Shown: positions 1-9,566, counted from the first letter of the stretch. The stretch is DNA of 64,000 bases from Arenicella chitinivorans (GCF_014651515.1 NZ_BMXA01000004.1:1-64000); one strand, 5' to 3'. Notes: generated from the letters alone by a model not told the origin. Program-made: numbers and translations.

Positions 1-51
1 TTTACCTCTCATAGTTAAGTTACATTATTTACTATGAAAAGTGTCGGGTAA

Positions 52-132
52 ACTCAGGCCTTACCAGATTACCTTCAGCTCGATGATGAAAACGAGGACT
101 TACTGGAACGCAAAAATGGCCAGAATACTTGA
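52..132 (+). pseudogene. possible C-terminal remnant of an unknown ORF
   Basis: A short open stretch follows a stop at 49-51 and ends at a TGA at 130-132. Its acidic, protein-like peptide includes LPDYLQLDDENEDLLERKNG. It has no start codon of its own. It abuts the truncated attC of the first cassette, so it may be the tail of a gene brought in when the array end was cut. I cannot assign a family, and chance coding is possible. Confidence 0.25.
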
Positions 133-163
133 GCTGAGATCATAATCTCTTGTTATATTTTTC

Positions 164-559
164 TTAAATAGTGAACTCTCGGGTTAAATTTTTTAGCTCT
201 TGAACAAGAGCTAAAGTTTCCTCTTTTTTAATTTTCCGTTTTGCTATAAGGGATTTAGCTAGGTCAATTTTTTCTTCTCTGCTGGTACAGAGGGCTAACT
301 CGTCTTTTGCGCTGTGCCTTTTAGTGAAATTGCATAACTTACATGTTAAAGCTAAGTTATCAAAATCATTGTTTCCATCAGGAACAATATGATCTATTTG
401 CCATGAATCATATGCGTCAATCGATTCCAGTAAATCCTTATCACAATATTCACACTTAAAACCTGCTCGGATTGCGATAGGTATCTGTGACTTGTCAAAT
501 CTGGTTTTTTGGATGATTTTTATTGCGCGATCAGCGAGGTTCAAATCCTCTAATTTCAT
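164..559 (-). CDS. cassette-encoded HNH endonuclease family protein
   Basis: A 131-residue protein with an HNH nuclease core: CEYC at residues 36-39, the DH pair at 56-57 in WQIDHIVPDG, Asn68 in the helix, and CKLCN at 73-77. The two CxxC pairs would bind a structural zinc, and His57 would be the general base. The remaining C-terminal part is a charged, probably helical tail. It is the most distal cassette of the array. The inverse core of its attC (152-158) sits just behind the stop, but the rest of the attC is missing. HNH proteins in cassettes can be restriction-like or anti-phage nucleases; the substrate cannot be told from sequence. The function class is well supported, the role is inferred. 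Confidence 0.85.
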   Translation of the reverse strand: MKLEDLNLADRAIKIIQKTRFDKSQIPIAIRAGFKCEYCDKDLLESIDAYDSWQIDHIVPDGNNDFDNLALTCKLCNFTKRHSAKDELALCTSREEKIDLAKSLIAKRKIKKEETLALVQELKNLTREFTI

Positions 560-578
560 ATAAACCTCAACTTAATAA

Positions 579-665
579 ATATAACGCCTTTGCAAGGGGC
601 GCGTTAAAAACGAGTCCCGCGCAGTGAGTGAAACGAACGAAGCAGATTTCGCAAACTTGTTATGC
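579..665 (-). repeat. attC site of the 667-1209 cassette
   Basis: An 87-bp imperfect palindrome read on the minus strand: inverse core GCATAAC at 659-665, core GTTATAT at 579-585. The inner L boxes (AAGTTTGC and GCAAAGG) are complementary, with unpaired bases as usual in attC. The terminal core is the start of the next (HNH) cassette. Confidence 0.85.
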
Positions 666-666
666 A

Positions 667-1209
667 TTAGTTTATTTCGCCATTTTTGATTTTACTTAAA
701 TCAGACATCCACCATTCACACATATCCCAGTTGTCTAGCTCTGTGGCTTCATTACCCATACTTTTTCTGATCTCTAGTAGAAATTTACCAAGCAACTCCA
801 TTTGAGCTTTGAGCTGACCTTCTTTCTTTTGCTCTTCGCTGTTGTAAAAGTACTGCATCAAATTGTTGTAAGCAAAAACAACTCCATCTGAGCCAGTTAA
901 AGACATTTTAAAGGCAATTCTTCGGTACTCAAGGGACAACATTTTTTTGGCCGCGTAATCCCCTTTATCTAAATTTTTAGTCTTTTTATCTGACTCCCAT
1001 GCAGTATCAGACATGAATAGGATAATAAAAGGCTCCAGAAGTTTATTGTAGATATCAATTCTGTCGTCACGGAGTTTATTTTCTAGTTCGATTTGTCTCT
1101 CGAACTGCCTTTTGAATCTCCATCCTAAAGCTGAAAGAAGTAAAACTAGTATAGGTGTTGCAATGCTCCCTACTGCAGTTAAGTACTGAATCCAATTAGC
1201 ACTGGTCAT
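667..1209 (-). CDS. cassette-encoded membrane-anchored protein of unknown function
   Basis: A 180-residue protein that I do not recognise. An N-terminal transmembrane segment (about residues 7-29) is followed by a basic, probably coiled-coil stretch (30-60) and a soluble, helical, mostly charged domain to the end. The C-terminal part is rich in Trp (DMCEWWMSDL near residue 165). The stop lies two bases from the inverse core of its attC, the compact packing expected of a gene cassette. The layout (one TM helix then a cytoplasmic helical domain) is common in cassette proteins without known function; no catalytic motif is visible. Confidence 0.75.
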   Translation of the reverse strand: MTSANWIQYLTAVGSIATPILVLLLSALGWRFKRQFERQIELENKLRDDRIDIYNKLLEPFIILFMSDTAWESDKKTKNLDKGDYAAKKMLSLEYRRIAFKMSLTGSDGVVFAYNNLMQYFYNSEEQKKEGQLKAQMELLGKFLLEIRKSMGNEATELDNWDMCEWWMSDLSKIKNGEIN

Positions 1210-1235
1210 TATCGTTTTACCTCTGCTCTAAATAT

Positions 1236-1322
1236 GCATAACGCCTTGCCAAGGGGCGCGCTGACAAGCGCGTCCCGCGGAGCCAGCTTGCTGGTGGAGT
1301 GAACTTTGGAAGCTTGTTATAA
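1236..1322 (-). repeat. attC site of the 1317-1592 cassette
   Basis: An 87-bp palindromic site: inverse core TTATAAC at 1316-1322 and core GTTATGC at 1236-1242. The stop codon of the cassette gene (1317-1319) lies inside the inverse core, as is often seen in integron cassettes. Confidence 0.85.
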
Positions 1323-1592
1323 CTCTGTTTCAATTCTTGACTTAATATATTGATTTAAAACACACACTAAAAGCGCAAATAAGAATATGACCAATGCAAT
1401 TTTAGAATATATTAATAGAGAGTTACCTACGCCATAAAATTCAATGAATGCTAAGAGCTCCGTTGACTGACTTGCTTCATTAACAAGGACGTCGTTTTCA
1501 TAAATATTCATTGGGGCAAAATCAATGAAAACAAAACAGAAGAAAGGAAATATAAGCCCAGACAAAATGCTAGTGAGTAAATTTGATTTCAT
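1317..1592 (-). CDS. cassette-encoded small membrane protein
   Basis: A 91-residue protein with two hydrophobic segments, about residues 8-25 and 60-80, joined by a polar loop of some 35 residues and ending in a short basic tail. No family is recognised. The gene has its own attC, whose inverse core contains the stop codon. A two-TM topology with the loop on one side is likely. It could be an inner-membrane accessory or a toxin-like small protein, but nothing in the sequence decides this. Confidence 0.7.
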   Translation of the reverse strand: MKSNLLTSILSGLIFPFFCFVFIDFAPMNIYENDVLVNEASQSTELLAFIEFYGVGNSLLIYSKIALVIFLFALLVCVLNQYIKSRIETEL

Positions 1593-1608
1593 TCAACTCT
1601 CTAAGTAG

Positions 1609-1689
1609 TTATAAAGCCCACATAAAAGGCGAGCGTTAGCGAGTCCAGCCCACGCTTTTTGTGGGCGATTTTTGATGTGCTTGTTATGT
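1609..1689 (-). repeat. attC site of the 1684-2025 cassette, with altered core
   Basis: An 81-bp site: inverse core ACATAAC at 1683-1689, core at 1609-1615 reading TTTATAA instead of GTTATAA. The changed base is the conserved G next to the crossover point. A strong internal stem (GCCCAC with GTGGGC) and the L boxes (GCACAT with ATGTGG) are intact. Confidence 0.78.
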
Positions 1690-2025
1690 GTTTTCACCAT
1701 GAAATTTTTCCCATGCTATCGATTCTATTTCGCCAGTTATTTCGTTTGAAGCCTCATCAAATAGCTTGTAGGTTATTTGATGCTGACTTATCGAAGCACA
1801 GCCATCAAGACCTAGTAAGATCGTGTATAGCGCATCTGTCAATGCTTCATCAACAATAGACTTTGCTACACTAATTTGAAATGGCGTAAACCCTGCTTTC
1901 TCAAGCCGCTTAATTCTGGATATATCTGATTCACTGGAGAAGTACTCTTCGACTAATGAATCTTTCAGCTCCTTAAATTCCTGCACGAAGACATCTGGGC
2001 TTATAGAAAAATCTTCTTCGCTCAT
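1684..2025 (-). CDS. cassette-encoded acidic protein of unknown function
   Basis: A 113-residue, strongly acidic soluble protein without signal peptide or TM segment. It is predicted to be mostly helical, with a central hydrophobic stretch (ALTDALYTILLGLDG, about residues 61-75). I do not recognise a family. The start is followed by an acidic segment (MSEEDFSISPD). The stop codon overlaps the inverse core of its attC. Small acidic cassette proteins are sometimes antitoxins or immunity proteins, but this is only a possibility. Confidence 0.7.
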   Translation of the reverse strand: MSEEDFSISPDVFVQEFKELKDSLVEEYFSSESDISRIKRLEKAGFTPFQISVAKSIVDEALTDALYTILLGLDGCASISQHQITYKLFDEASNEITGEIESIAWEKFHGENT

Positions 2026-2038
2026 CGGTATCCTTTAC

Positions 2039-2114
2039 ACATAACGCCTCTCAAACGGGCGCGTTGAAAACGCGTCCGAGCCGAAGGCGGTTTTCGTTTT
2101 GAGACTTGTTAGGT
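2039..2114 (-). repeat. attC site of the 2121-2585 cassette
   Basis: A 76-bp site: inverse core ACCTAAC at 2108-2114, core GTTATGT at 2039-2045. Inner arms (AAGTCTCAAAACG and CGTTTGAGAGG) are complementary with extrahelical bases, and the apical part forms a GC-rich hairpin. Confidence 0.87.
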
Positions 2115-2120
2115 TTTTTA

Positions 2121-2585
2121 CTAGGATATCCATTTCATTCTACTTTTAGTTACCAACCACCTTCCATTTTTCATTCTGGCTGTTGCTGTACTACCACTAG
2201 CGTTTACATTGCCTTTGTAATGACCCCAATCTACCTTTACTTTTCTCTGACTAATTATTTTTATGCCTCTAATCTGAATAATGGCCGCCGAACCGAGTTT
2301 TGAAATATGTGCCACAGTTCCATATGTATCATCATATTTAGATTTCGATACTGGGTGAATATTTACACCACTTTCTCTTAGCTCTTCAACGAGTTCTTTC
2401 GACGGGTCAGATCCATCAAGAGATAAAAAGAGATGATCCGCCTTACCAAGTGAGTCAAATCCTGTATTCAAGACATAAAGCACTAGTGCGGTTCTTACCT
2501 GATTTAGGTCTACTTTACTTCTATCCTTGGTATGGGCGCATCCGCATATGAGCACGACAACTAAAAATTGAAATACCAATCTCAT
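2121..2585 (-). CDS. cassette-encoded lipoprotein
   Basis: A 154-residue protein with a lipoprotein signal peptide: hydrophobic residues 3-14 then the lipobox ICGC with the acylated Cys at residue 16. The mature part is about 139 residues, predicted alpha/beta, ending in a basic segment rich in strands (WLVTKSRMKWIS). I see no family match. It is the first cassette by transcription order: its 5' core box (2594-2600) lies nine bases before the start codon, so translation signals must lie within the cassette leader. The likely location is the inner face of the outer membrane or the periplasm. Confidence 0.78.
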   Translation of the reverse strand: MRLVFQFLVVVLICGCAHTKDRSKVDLNQVRTALVLYVLNTGFDSLGKADHLFLSLDGSDPSKELVEELRESGVNIHPVSKSKYDDTYGTVAHISKLGSAAIIQIRGIKIISQRKVKVDWGHYKGNVNASGSTATARMKNGRWLVTKSRMKWIS

Positions 2586-2593
2586 AAGAATAT

Positions 2594-2600
2594 ACCTAAC
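2594..2600 (-). other. terminal core recombination box of the cassette array
   Basis: On the minus strand this reads GTTAGGT, matching GTTRRRY and mirroring the inverse core of the same cassette (2108-2114). It is the array end where attI would be expected. The flanking bases include the palindrome GAGCGCGCTC at 2612-2621 but no convincing full attC arm. Confidence 0.6.
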
Positions 2601-2923
2601 AGCTTAATATTGAGCGCGCTCGTTTACGTCCGAATTGATATTTCAAAACCTTTTGTACCTCTTTGTTTTAAAACAGGTTTTCCTCATTCCCTTTTTCTCC
2701 CTTGGTGTGAAAGTGTACGTGCGCAATATCAATCCTAGCAGTGCGCAATAACATTCTCAATAGACGATCTAAGCCCTTGATTTACTTTGCATTGTTTCAT
2801 ATCAAAAGTGGCAAAGTGTGCGCTTGGTGACGTTAAAGTTGCCCACTTTATAGCCTGCTCACTGATAAGCTGAACAGTTTGTCTAACTTAGCAGTGAGTT
2901 GAGGTTCAGTTTTTAGCGTCTGT
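2601..2923. other. gene-free stretch between the cassette array and the beta-helix gene
   Basis: I see no gene or integrase remnant here. Two structures are visible: GAGCGCGCTC at 2612-2621 next to the array end, and a 12-bp inverted repeat with one mismatch (2858-2869 with 2887-2898) just past the stop of the gene at 2924. That repeat could end its transcript, although no T-run follows. Confidence 0.5.
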
Positions 2924-4297
2924 TTACAGACAGAAGGCCACAACTTTTTCGCCGCTGGTTTTCACGACATAACAACTGCTTTCATCGCGGTATTCGATTG
3001 CGCCAATGTCGCAGGCAGAGCCCACTGGGCGGGGTTGATTGAGTTGATCTGGATGAAGATCGAAACTGGGTATCAACGTTTTAGACGTGCCTCGACACCC
3101 GGCATGCCAAACGCTAAAAACGTCGCCAGGAATGTATGTTCCGAGTGTACCTGTATCGACTGCTGGACTGGTTCTTGGTACTGGATGAAACGGCATACCC
3201 TGTTGTTCGGTTAAGGGTTGAATTATCTCATCTAATGCCAGCGGTGTAGCAGCGTCTGAGTATCCAAGAATATTTCCGTCTACACTGTCAACGATTGGGA
3301 ATAACGAGTTATAGCCATTAATCACATTACTTGTTGCGTCACCTAGTAGATTGTTGTTTACCACGACGACGTCATCTAGAAGGGAGTAGGAAAAATACAC
3401 ATCGCTACGCGCAGCTCCGGTGCTGATGTTTCCTGCAATGATGTTATTTGCGATCCAGACCTTGCCGTTTCCGTCGCGCGATGTTCCACAAATTGCCCCT
3501 GCTAACGTTTTGGCGGTGTTACCAGAAAACGTGTTGTTTACCAATTCAACAAAGTTACTATTGCCATTCCACGCGATTGCTCCGCAGCCATCCGCCTCAT
3601 TAGCAGAGAATGTGGAGTTGCGGATGACCAGTTCAAAGTAGTTTTGTATCTCGATTGCGGCACCAAGCGTTACCCTGGGAACCACCGGCGAACTCAATGC
3701 GCTATTTCCGACAAACGCTGAGCGATCCACACTCAACTTTGCTACTTGGTCACTGGCTGATCCAAACAAATTGATCGCGCCACCTGAAATATCGGCACTG
3801 TTTCCTTCAAATACTGTGTCTTCAAGCGTGACGATCAAGTCTCCTTGGCCGCGCACCACCGCGCCCTGCGAGAACGTATCATCTCGGACTTTAAAGTTGC
3901 TGAACTTAATGTTCTTAAGCGTCAACCGCGCTCCAGACACCAATAAAAACAAGCGTAGGTTTGGTGCAGATACATCACGCGTGATGGTCTTGATGGCGCC
4001 ATCTCCGATGACGGTCAAATTATCTCTAATCACGGGGAGTGAAAGGTCTGGCGCTGCATGCAGGGTCGAAGCAACGTAGGGCTGAGACGAGGTTAGTAAA
4101 ATCGTGTCATCGCCAAACACACCGGTGACAGACCCAGCGCATGGTCCCGTCCCCGCCGTGTCGTTCTCGGTGGCCGTTACCGCCTCAATCAAATTGCACC
4201 CTGGACCGTCAAACGATGTGGCCGTAAGCGTGGCTGCCCCCGCTTCTTGAATAAAGCTGCACAGGGTTATGAGCAATAGGTAGCGCGTTATTCGCAT
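2924..4297 (-). CDS. secreted right-handed beta-helix protein (choice-of-anchor Q type)
   Basis: A protein of about 457 residues, starting at the ATG at 4297, which is preceded by GAGG and begins a clear signal peptide (MRITRYLLLITLCSFIQEAGA). A longer reading frame reaches 4396 but lacks both. The body has repeated short strands with N-rich turns (LTLKNIKFSNF, LVIRNSTFSANEADGCG, VELVNNTFSGNTA), the pattern of right-handed parallel beta-helix (Pmp-like) proteins. Near the C-terminus is the CDIGAIEY motif of the choice-of-anchor Q domain, followed by a tail with two Cys. It is probably exported and surface-associated; the ligand is unknown. It stands alone between a cassette array and a small secreted protein. 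Confidence 0.75.
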   Translation of the reverse strand: MRITRYLLLITLCSFIQEAGAATLTATSFDGPGCNLIEAVTATENDTAGTGPCAGSVTGVFGDDTILLTSSQPYVASTLHAAPDLSLPVIRDNLTVIGDGAIKTITRDVSAPNLRLFLLVSGARLTLKNIKFSNFKVRDDTFSQGAVVRGQGDLIVTLEDTVFEGNSADISGGAINLFGSASDQVAKLSVDRSAFVGNSALSSPVVPRVTLGAAIEIQNYFELVIRNSTFSANEADGCGAIAWNGNSNFVELVNNTFSGNTAKTLAGAICGTSRDGNGKVWIANNIIAGNISTGAARSDVYFSYSLLDDVVVVNNNLLGDATSNVINGYNSLFPIVDSVDGNILGYSDAATPLALDEIIQPLTEQQGMPFHPVPRTSPAVDTGTLGTYIPGDVFSVWHAGCRGTSKTLIPSFDLHPDQLNQPRPVGSACDIGAIEYRDESSCYVVKTSGEKVVAFCL

Positions 4298-4437
4298 AGA
4301 AATAACCTCATTTATCTTTATTGCCGATGAGATTGAATTTGAGTGACGCCAGACAAGCATTCCTGCTTCACAGGCGCCATCACTACGCTGCGCCACCAGC
4401 GATTATGGATAGCCGCTGGTACGAGATCGTTGGTTAC

Positions 4438-4965
4438 TTAATTTGCGAGCTTTGACACTAATTCGCCGAGTGTTTCAGAAGTTGGCGCTTTGCTTCCCGG
4501 TGCTCCGGTATACGCTAAGGACACGGCGTCCATCGTGCCATTGTCGGTGATCCAAACAAAACTCATTTCTGTGGTGTAGGTTGACTTGTCTTCACTCAAC
4601 GCACCTTGTTTGCCACCCAGTGATTGAGCGGTATAGCTTAGTGTTTTGTTACCGACTTCATGGCCATCGCTGATCATTTGAGCCAGACGCTTATTAAAGA
4701 AGTCTGGATCGGTCACGTTCTTAGGCTGCCCGTTAATGCGGTAACTCACCGACACCGATACGCCATCTTGCTCAGCCACTCGCCAACTACAATGCGATGT
4801 GGCTCGTCGCTGGTATAACATTTCTTCCTGTACTTGATCAGCCGCAACACCAAAATGGGCCGCCATTTGCTCCGGCGACGATTTATCACAGGCGTCGCCC
4901 GCGTGTGCCACTCCAACCCCGTGCAGACTTAATACTAATGTGAATAGTGCGTGGTGTTTTTTCAT
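4438..4965 (-). CDS. small secreted protein of unknown function
   Basis: A 175-residue protein with a signal peptide ending AHA at about residue 22, so the mature form is about 153 residues and periplasmic or secreted. Two Cys (26 and 59) could form one disulfide. The remainder is predicted alpha/beta with many Ser/Thr. No family is recognised. It is in the same direction as the beta-helix gene, 140 bp upstream of it, so a shared transcript is possible but not shown. Confidence 0.7.
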   Translation of the reverse strand: MKKHHALFTLVLSLHGVGVAHAGDACDKSSPEQMAAHFGVAADQVQEEMLYQRRATSHCSWRVAEQDGVSVSVSYRINGQPKNVTDPDFFNKRLAQMISDGHEVGNKTLSYTAQSLGGKQGALSEDKSTYTTEMSFVWITDNGTMDAVSLAYTGAPGSKAPTSETLGELVSKLAN

Positions 4966-5102
4966 CTTTTTATATCCAGTTTCAACCTTGTTTGTGATTC
5001 TCGCTCTCGCAGTGGCATAGCTTAAAACACGCCTGACGCGCTGAGTATCACCTAATCAGGGGGTTTTCTGAGCCACCTTGGCATGCAAACCGGATGAGCG
5101 AA

Positions 5103-5899
5103 TCAACCGCGCAATTTGTCCGACTCTTTGGGGATGAAAAAGGTATTGTTGGTGCACTTGTCTTGTAATACCTGCCCTTGCTCGTCGAGGGCAACATACG
5201 CGTGACTGGAGAACAATTTGAGTATTTCATCAGCCACGTCGCTGCCAACCTCAACATAAAATATTGGACGAATATCACGCACGAGTTTGGTCGCACCTTG
5301 CAATGCCAACAGCTCGGCGCCTTCGACGTCCATTTTCACAAAATCAGGTGCAGGGAATGAAGACAACAAAGTATCCAACTTGAGTGTTGGTACAAACTGT
5401 TTTTCTCGTGTGCCCCCATGGTCGACCTGCCACCGACTTCGCGCAGCGCATTGCTCGCACGCCCGCGTGCAGCGACTAGAAATTCAGCGACTGCATTACT
5501 GTTTGAGGCCGCTGCGGGAACAATGGCGATATTCGTGTTGGTATGGTGTGGTAGCGCTGCTGTCCTTCGGAGCAAACTGGTTAACCATAAGTCGGGCTCC
5601 ATTGCGACAACCATTCCCTTGGTCGCAATGGACGCCGCAGAAAACGTGAATACACCGACATTTGCGCCAATATCCCACACAATGCTCGACGTCGTCACAT
5701 ACGTCTGCGCAATATTAATCAGGTCTTGGTCAAATGCACCCTTGCCCAGTTTCAGATACTTGAGTTGTGCATCCGGCGAAAGAAAAAGGGGCACCGGTTG
5801 CCCATTCACACTAATGTTGCGCTTGATTATTCTCTGTCTACTCAAGCGCTCGACGATGGTTCGAATCATAGTTTCCTTGAATTTTTTAGTCCCACCCAA
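5103..5899 (-). pseudogene. FkbM-family methyltransferase, frameshifted
   Basis: Two overlapping reading frames make up one FkbM methyltransferase. The upstream frame (from 5899) holds the SAM-binding motif VWDIGANVGVFTFSAA and VAMEPD. The downstream frame (to 5103) holds the conserved FVKMDVEGAELLALQGA. They join at a run of five T (5400-5404 on the plus strand): one more base would give a continuous protein of about 265 residues through KLDTLLSSFPAPDFVKM. The first frame alone runs on into an unrelated tail. FkbM enzymes O-methylate sugars or polyketides. It may be a true pseudogene, a sequencing error in the homopolymer, or, less likely, a slippage site. Confidence 0.8.
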
Positions 5900-6037
5900 A
5901 TGGAAACAGTCTACTCATCTGTTAGGCAGCGCTCGCCTTTCCTAGCTGATTACAATTTTGTTGACTGCTGTCAACTTCATACTAGCGGCTTCTTCGCCTT
6001 ATAATCAATCCCTTCTATTAATTAATCGGTCGATGCC

Positions 6038-6769
6038 ATGGCGCGCTCCTCTCAAATTATCGATGTGTTAAAACATGAACTACGGGCCCAAGGCATAAAT
6101 TACCGTGAGCTTGCGGAGCGCTTGTCGTTGTCGGAATCGACCGTCAAGCACATGTTCTCGAGTAAAAATTTCAGCTTAAAACGGCTGGATCTAATCTGTG
6201 AAATTTTGGGTGTGGAGATCTCCGATCTGGTGCGACGTTATGAAGCACGTACACCGAGGATGGAGCAGTTGTCGCTGGAGCATGAAAAACTCTTAGTGTC
6301 TGACGCGCCGTTGTTACTCGTGGCGTACTGTGTGGTCAATCAGTGGAGCATTCACGACATTTTAAAGCGCTACAATTTGTCCGAGCCGGAGTGCATCCGG
6401 TGTCTGGCACAATTAGACCGTATGAAAATGATTGATCTGTTGCCAGAAAACAAAATCAAACTACTGGTGTCGAGCAATTTCACTTGGCATCGAAATGGAC
6501 CGATTGAGCAATTTTTTCGGCGTGAAGCTCAGGACCGTTTTTTGAGTGGTTCGTTTAGCGGTGATCACGCCACACGGGTGGTAAAAATTGGCGATTTGTC
6601 AGAAAAATCGATTTTGCAGTTAATCGACCGCATTGACAATGTCGGCGAACTCTACGACGAACTAAGCAGCGATGACAGCAAACAACCGTTTGGTACGCGC
6701 CATGGTACCAGCATGGTGCTGGCAATTCGTAAATGGGAGTTTCACGCGTTTAAAGCGTTTCAACGTTAG
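6038..6769 (+). CDS. XRE-family transcriptional regulator
   Basis: A 243-residue protein. Residues 5-65 form a lambda-repressor-like helix-turn-helix (YRELAERLSLSESTVKHMFS for the two key helices). The rest is a helical C-terminal domain without a recognised ligand-binding signature; residues 85-145 resemble a second winged-helix-like segment. It is encoded alone and divergently from the FkbM remnant, and a bidirectional terminator follows it. Target genes are unknown. A cytoplasmic DNA-binding protein is well supported. Confidence 0.85.
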   Translation: MARSSQIIDVLKHELRAQGINYRELAERLSLSESTVKHMFSSKNFSLKRLDLICEILGVEISDLVRRYEARTPRMEQLSLEHEKLLVSDAPLLLVAYCVVNQWSIHDILKRYNLSEPECIRCLAQLDRMKMIDLLPENKIKLLVSSNFTWHRNGPIEQFFRREAQDRFLSGSFSGDHATRVVKIGDLSEKSILQLIDRIDNVGELYDELSSDDSKQPFGTRHGTSMVLAIRKWEFHAFKAFQR

Positions 6770-6788
6770 AGTCGTTTGAATCACGCAT

Positions 6789-6823
6789 AAAAAAACCCGG
6801 CACCAAAAGATGCCGGGTTTTTT
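6789..6823. terminator. bidirectional rho-independent terminator
   Basis: A stem AACCCGGCA/TGCCGGGTT with a short A-rich loop, flanked by an A-run on the left and a T-run on the right. It works for the plus-strand regulator gene and for groL on the minus strand. Confidence 0.95.
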
Positions 6824-6858
6824 GTTCGCGAAGTGCGAGATGGTTCGAGCAATCGCTC

Positions 6859-8514
<1,656 letters not shown>

Positions 8515-8572
8515 TTATTTGTTCAATTTAAAACTAGGGGTCATTAAGACCAAGAATGGGGAAGGGGAGTAA

Positions 8573-8860
8573 TTACTCAACCACGCCAACGATGTCGTCT
8601 TCACGCATCACCAGCAACTCTTCACCATCAACTTTGACTTCGGTGCCAGCGTATTTACCAAACAGCACTTTGTCGCCAACTTTAACGTCCAACGGACGCA
8701 CTTCGCCGTTGTCTAGAATTTTTCCATTGCCCGCGGCGATCACTTCGCCTTGGACTGGTTTTTCTTTCGCTGAATCAGTCAAGATGATACCGCCGGCTGA
8801 CGTAGCCTCTTCTTCGTTACGACGAACAAGAACGCGGTCATGAAGTGGACGAATAGCCAT
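8573..8860 (-). CDS. groS: co-chaperonin GroES
   Basis: A 95-residue GroES from the ATG at 8860 ([18 protein letters not shown]). The start is set by a GGAGG placed eight bases upstream; an in-frame ATG at 8875 lies before that site and is rejected. The mobile loop ([15 protein letters not shown]) and the roof region are intact. It caps the GroEL ring. It is the first gene of the groSL operon, with a sigma70 promoter overlapping the CIRCE operator directly upstream. Confidence 0.99.
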   Translation of the reverse strand: MAIRPLHDRVLVRRNEEEATSAGGIILTDSAKEKPVQGEVIAAGNGKILDNGEVRPLDVKVGDKVLFGKYAGTEVKVDGEELLVMREDDIVGVVE

Positions 8861-8923
8861 TCGTTTTGCCTCCAAAATTATGTTTGCAATATGTAAGTGT
8901 TAGATAAGCGGGGTTTGCTCAAT

Positions 8924-8950
8924 TTAGCACTCACCCCTTGGGAGTGCTAA
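8924..8950 (-). promoter_or_regulatory. CIRCE operator (HrcA-binding site)
   Basis: A perfect inverted repeat, TTAGCACTC-N9-GAGTGCTAA, directly downstream of the groS -10 box. This is the full CIRCE consensus and indicates repression of groSL by HrcA, with heat induction. No hrcA gene is in the window. Confidence 0.97.
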
Positions 8951-8977
8951 TAATATGGACGAGTTAGTCAAAGTCAA
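8950..8977 (-). promoter_or_regulatory. sigma70 promoter of groS-groL
   Basis: On the minus strand -35 TTGACT (8972-8977), a 16-base spacer, and -10 TATTAT (8950-8955). The -10 abuts CIRCE, so HrcA binding would block open-complex formation. Confidence 0.8.
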
Positions 8978-8991
8978 CCCTTTGACCTAGA

Positions 8992-9483
8992 TTATTTTTC
9001 CTCGTCAGGCGCATCAGTGTATTCACCGTCAATGACAGTGCCATTAACGCTGCGTGAGCCTTGTTGTCTCGTGTCCTGATTTGTTGTGTCTTGATAACTG
9101 GTGTAGCTGTAAACGACTTGACCGTTGGCAAAAACTTTCTGAGCAACAACGTTAATCAATGCCATACGCACCGGCGGAATCAGAAGCGCGAAACCGATCG
9201 CGTCGGTAATAAAACCTGGCGTCAGTAACACGGCACCTGCGATCAACAACGCGACACCTTCAACAATCTGCCGTGCAGGTACCCGACCGGCATTCGCTTC
9301 TTGCTGTAATTTTGCCAGTGTGGCAATCCCTTGCTGCTTAACGAGGTAAGCCCCTAATACGGCTGTGAACAGGGCAAAGGCGGCCGTATTCAAAATACCG
9401 ATGTGACCAGCAACGCGAATCAGCAGGCTGATCTCCAAAATCGGCATCAGGATAAACAGGAAGACAAGTATGAAGAAAGGCAT
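8992..9483 (-). CDS. fxsA: FxsA family membrane protein
   Basis: A 163-residue inner-membrane protein with FxsA family features: MPFFILVFLFILMPILEISLLI at the N-terminus, a second hydrophobic hairpin (about 28-48) and two more segments (about 78-108), then a polar tail. In Escherichia coli, fxsA overproduction relieves F exclusion of phage T7. It lies just upstream of groS, as in E. coli, but the CIRCE promoter between them implies separate groSL control. The Gln/Thr-rich tail (residues 128-163) is probably cytoplasmic and unstructured. Confidence 0.9.
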   Translation of the reverse strand: MPFFILVFLFILMPILEISLLIRVAGHIGILNTAAFALFTAVLGAYLVKQQGIATLAKLQQEANAGRVPARQIVEGVALLIAGAVLLTPGFITDAIGFALLIPPVRMALINVVAQKVFANGQVVYSYTSYQDTTNQDTRQQGSRSVNGTVIDGEYTDAPDEEK

Positions 9484-9566
9484 AGACTAATGTGTGGTGG
9501 CCGTGTGCCAGAATTCAAGTTCGACACCGCGCTTTTTACACTTTTTTTGCTTTACCAAGCCAATAC

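Larger units (their letters stand above)
152..2600 (-). mobile_element. integron-type gene cassette array (five cassettes, no integrase seen)
   Basis: Five short minus-strand genes are each followed by an imperfect palindrome typical of attC sites. Each cassette starts (minus strand) with a core box GTTRRRY-like: 2594-2600, 2039-2045, 1609-1615, 1236-1242 and 579-585. Each also has the matching inverse core after its stop: 2108-2114, 1683-1689, 1316-1322, 659-665 and 152-158. Pairing is exact in four of five cassettes; in the third, only the first base of the core (G to T) differs. Cassette genes normally point away from the integrase, so attI/intI would be expected to the right of 2600, but the next gene there is unrelated. 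This fits a cluster of attC sites lacking an integrase (CALIN), or an array whose integrase lies elsewhere. Confidence 0.87.

Noticed and set aside
2646-2923. Possible sixth cassette or attI between 2600 and 2887 (a GTTAGAC box at 2881-2887)
   Set aside because: The box matches by chance level, and I found no paired inverse core or convincing attC arms.
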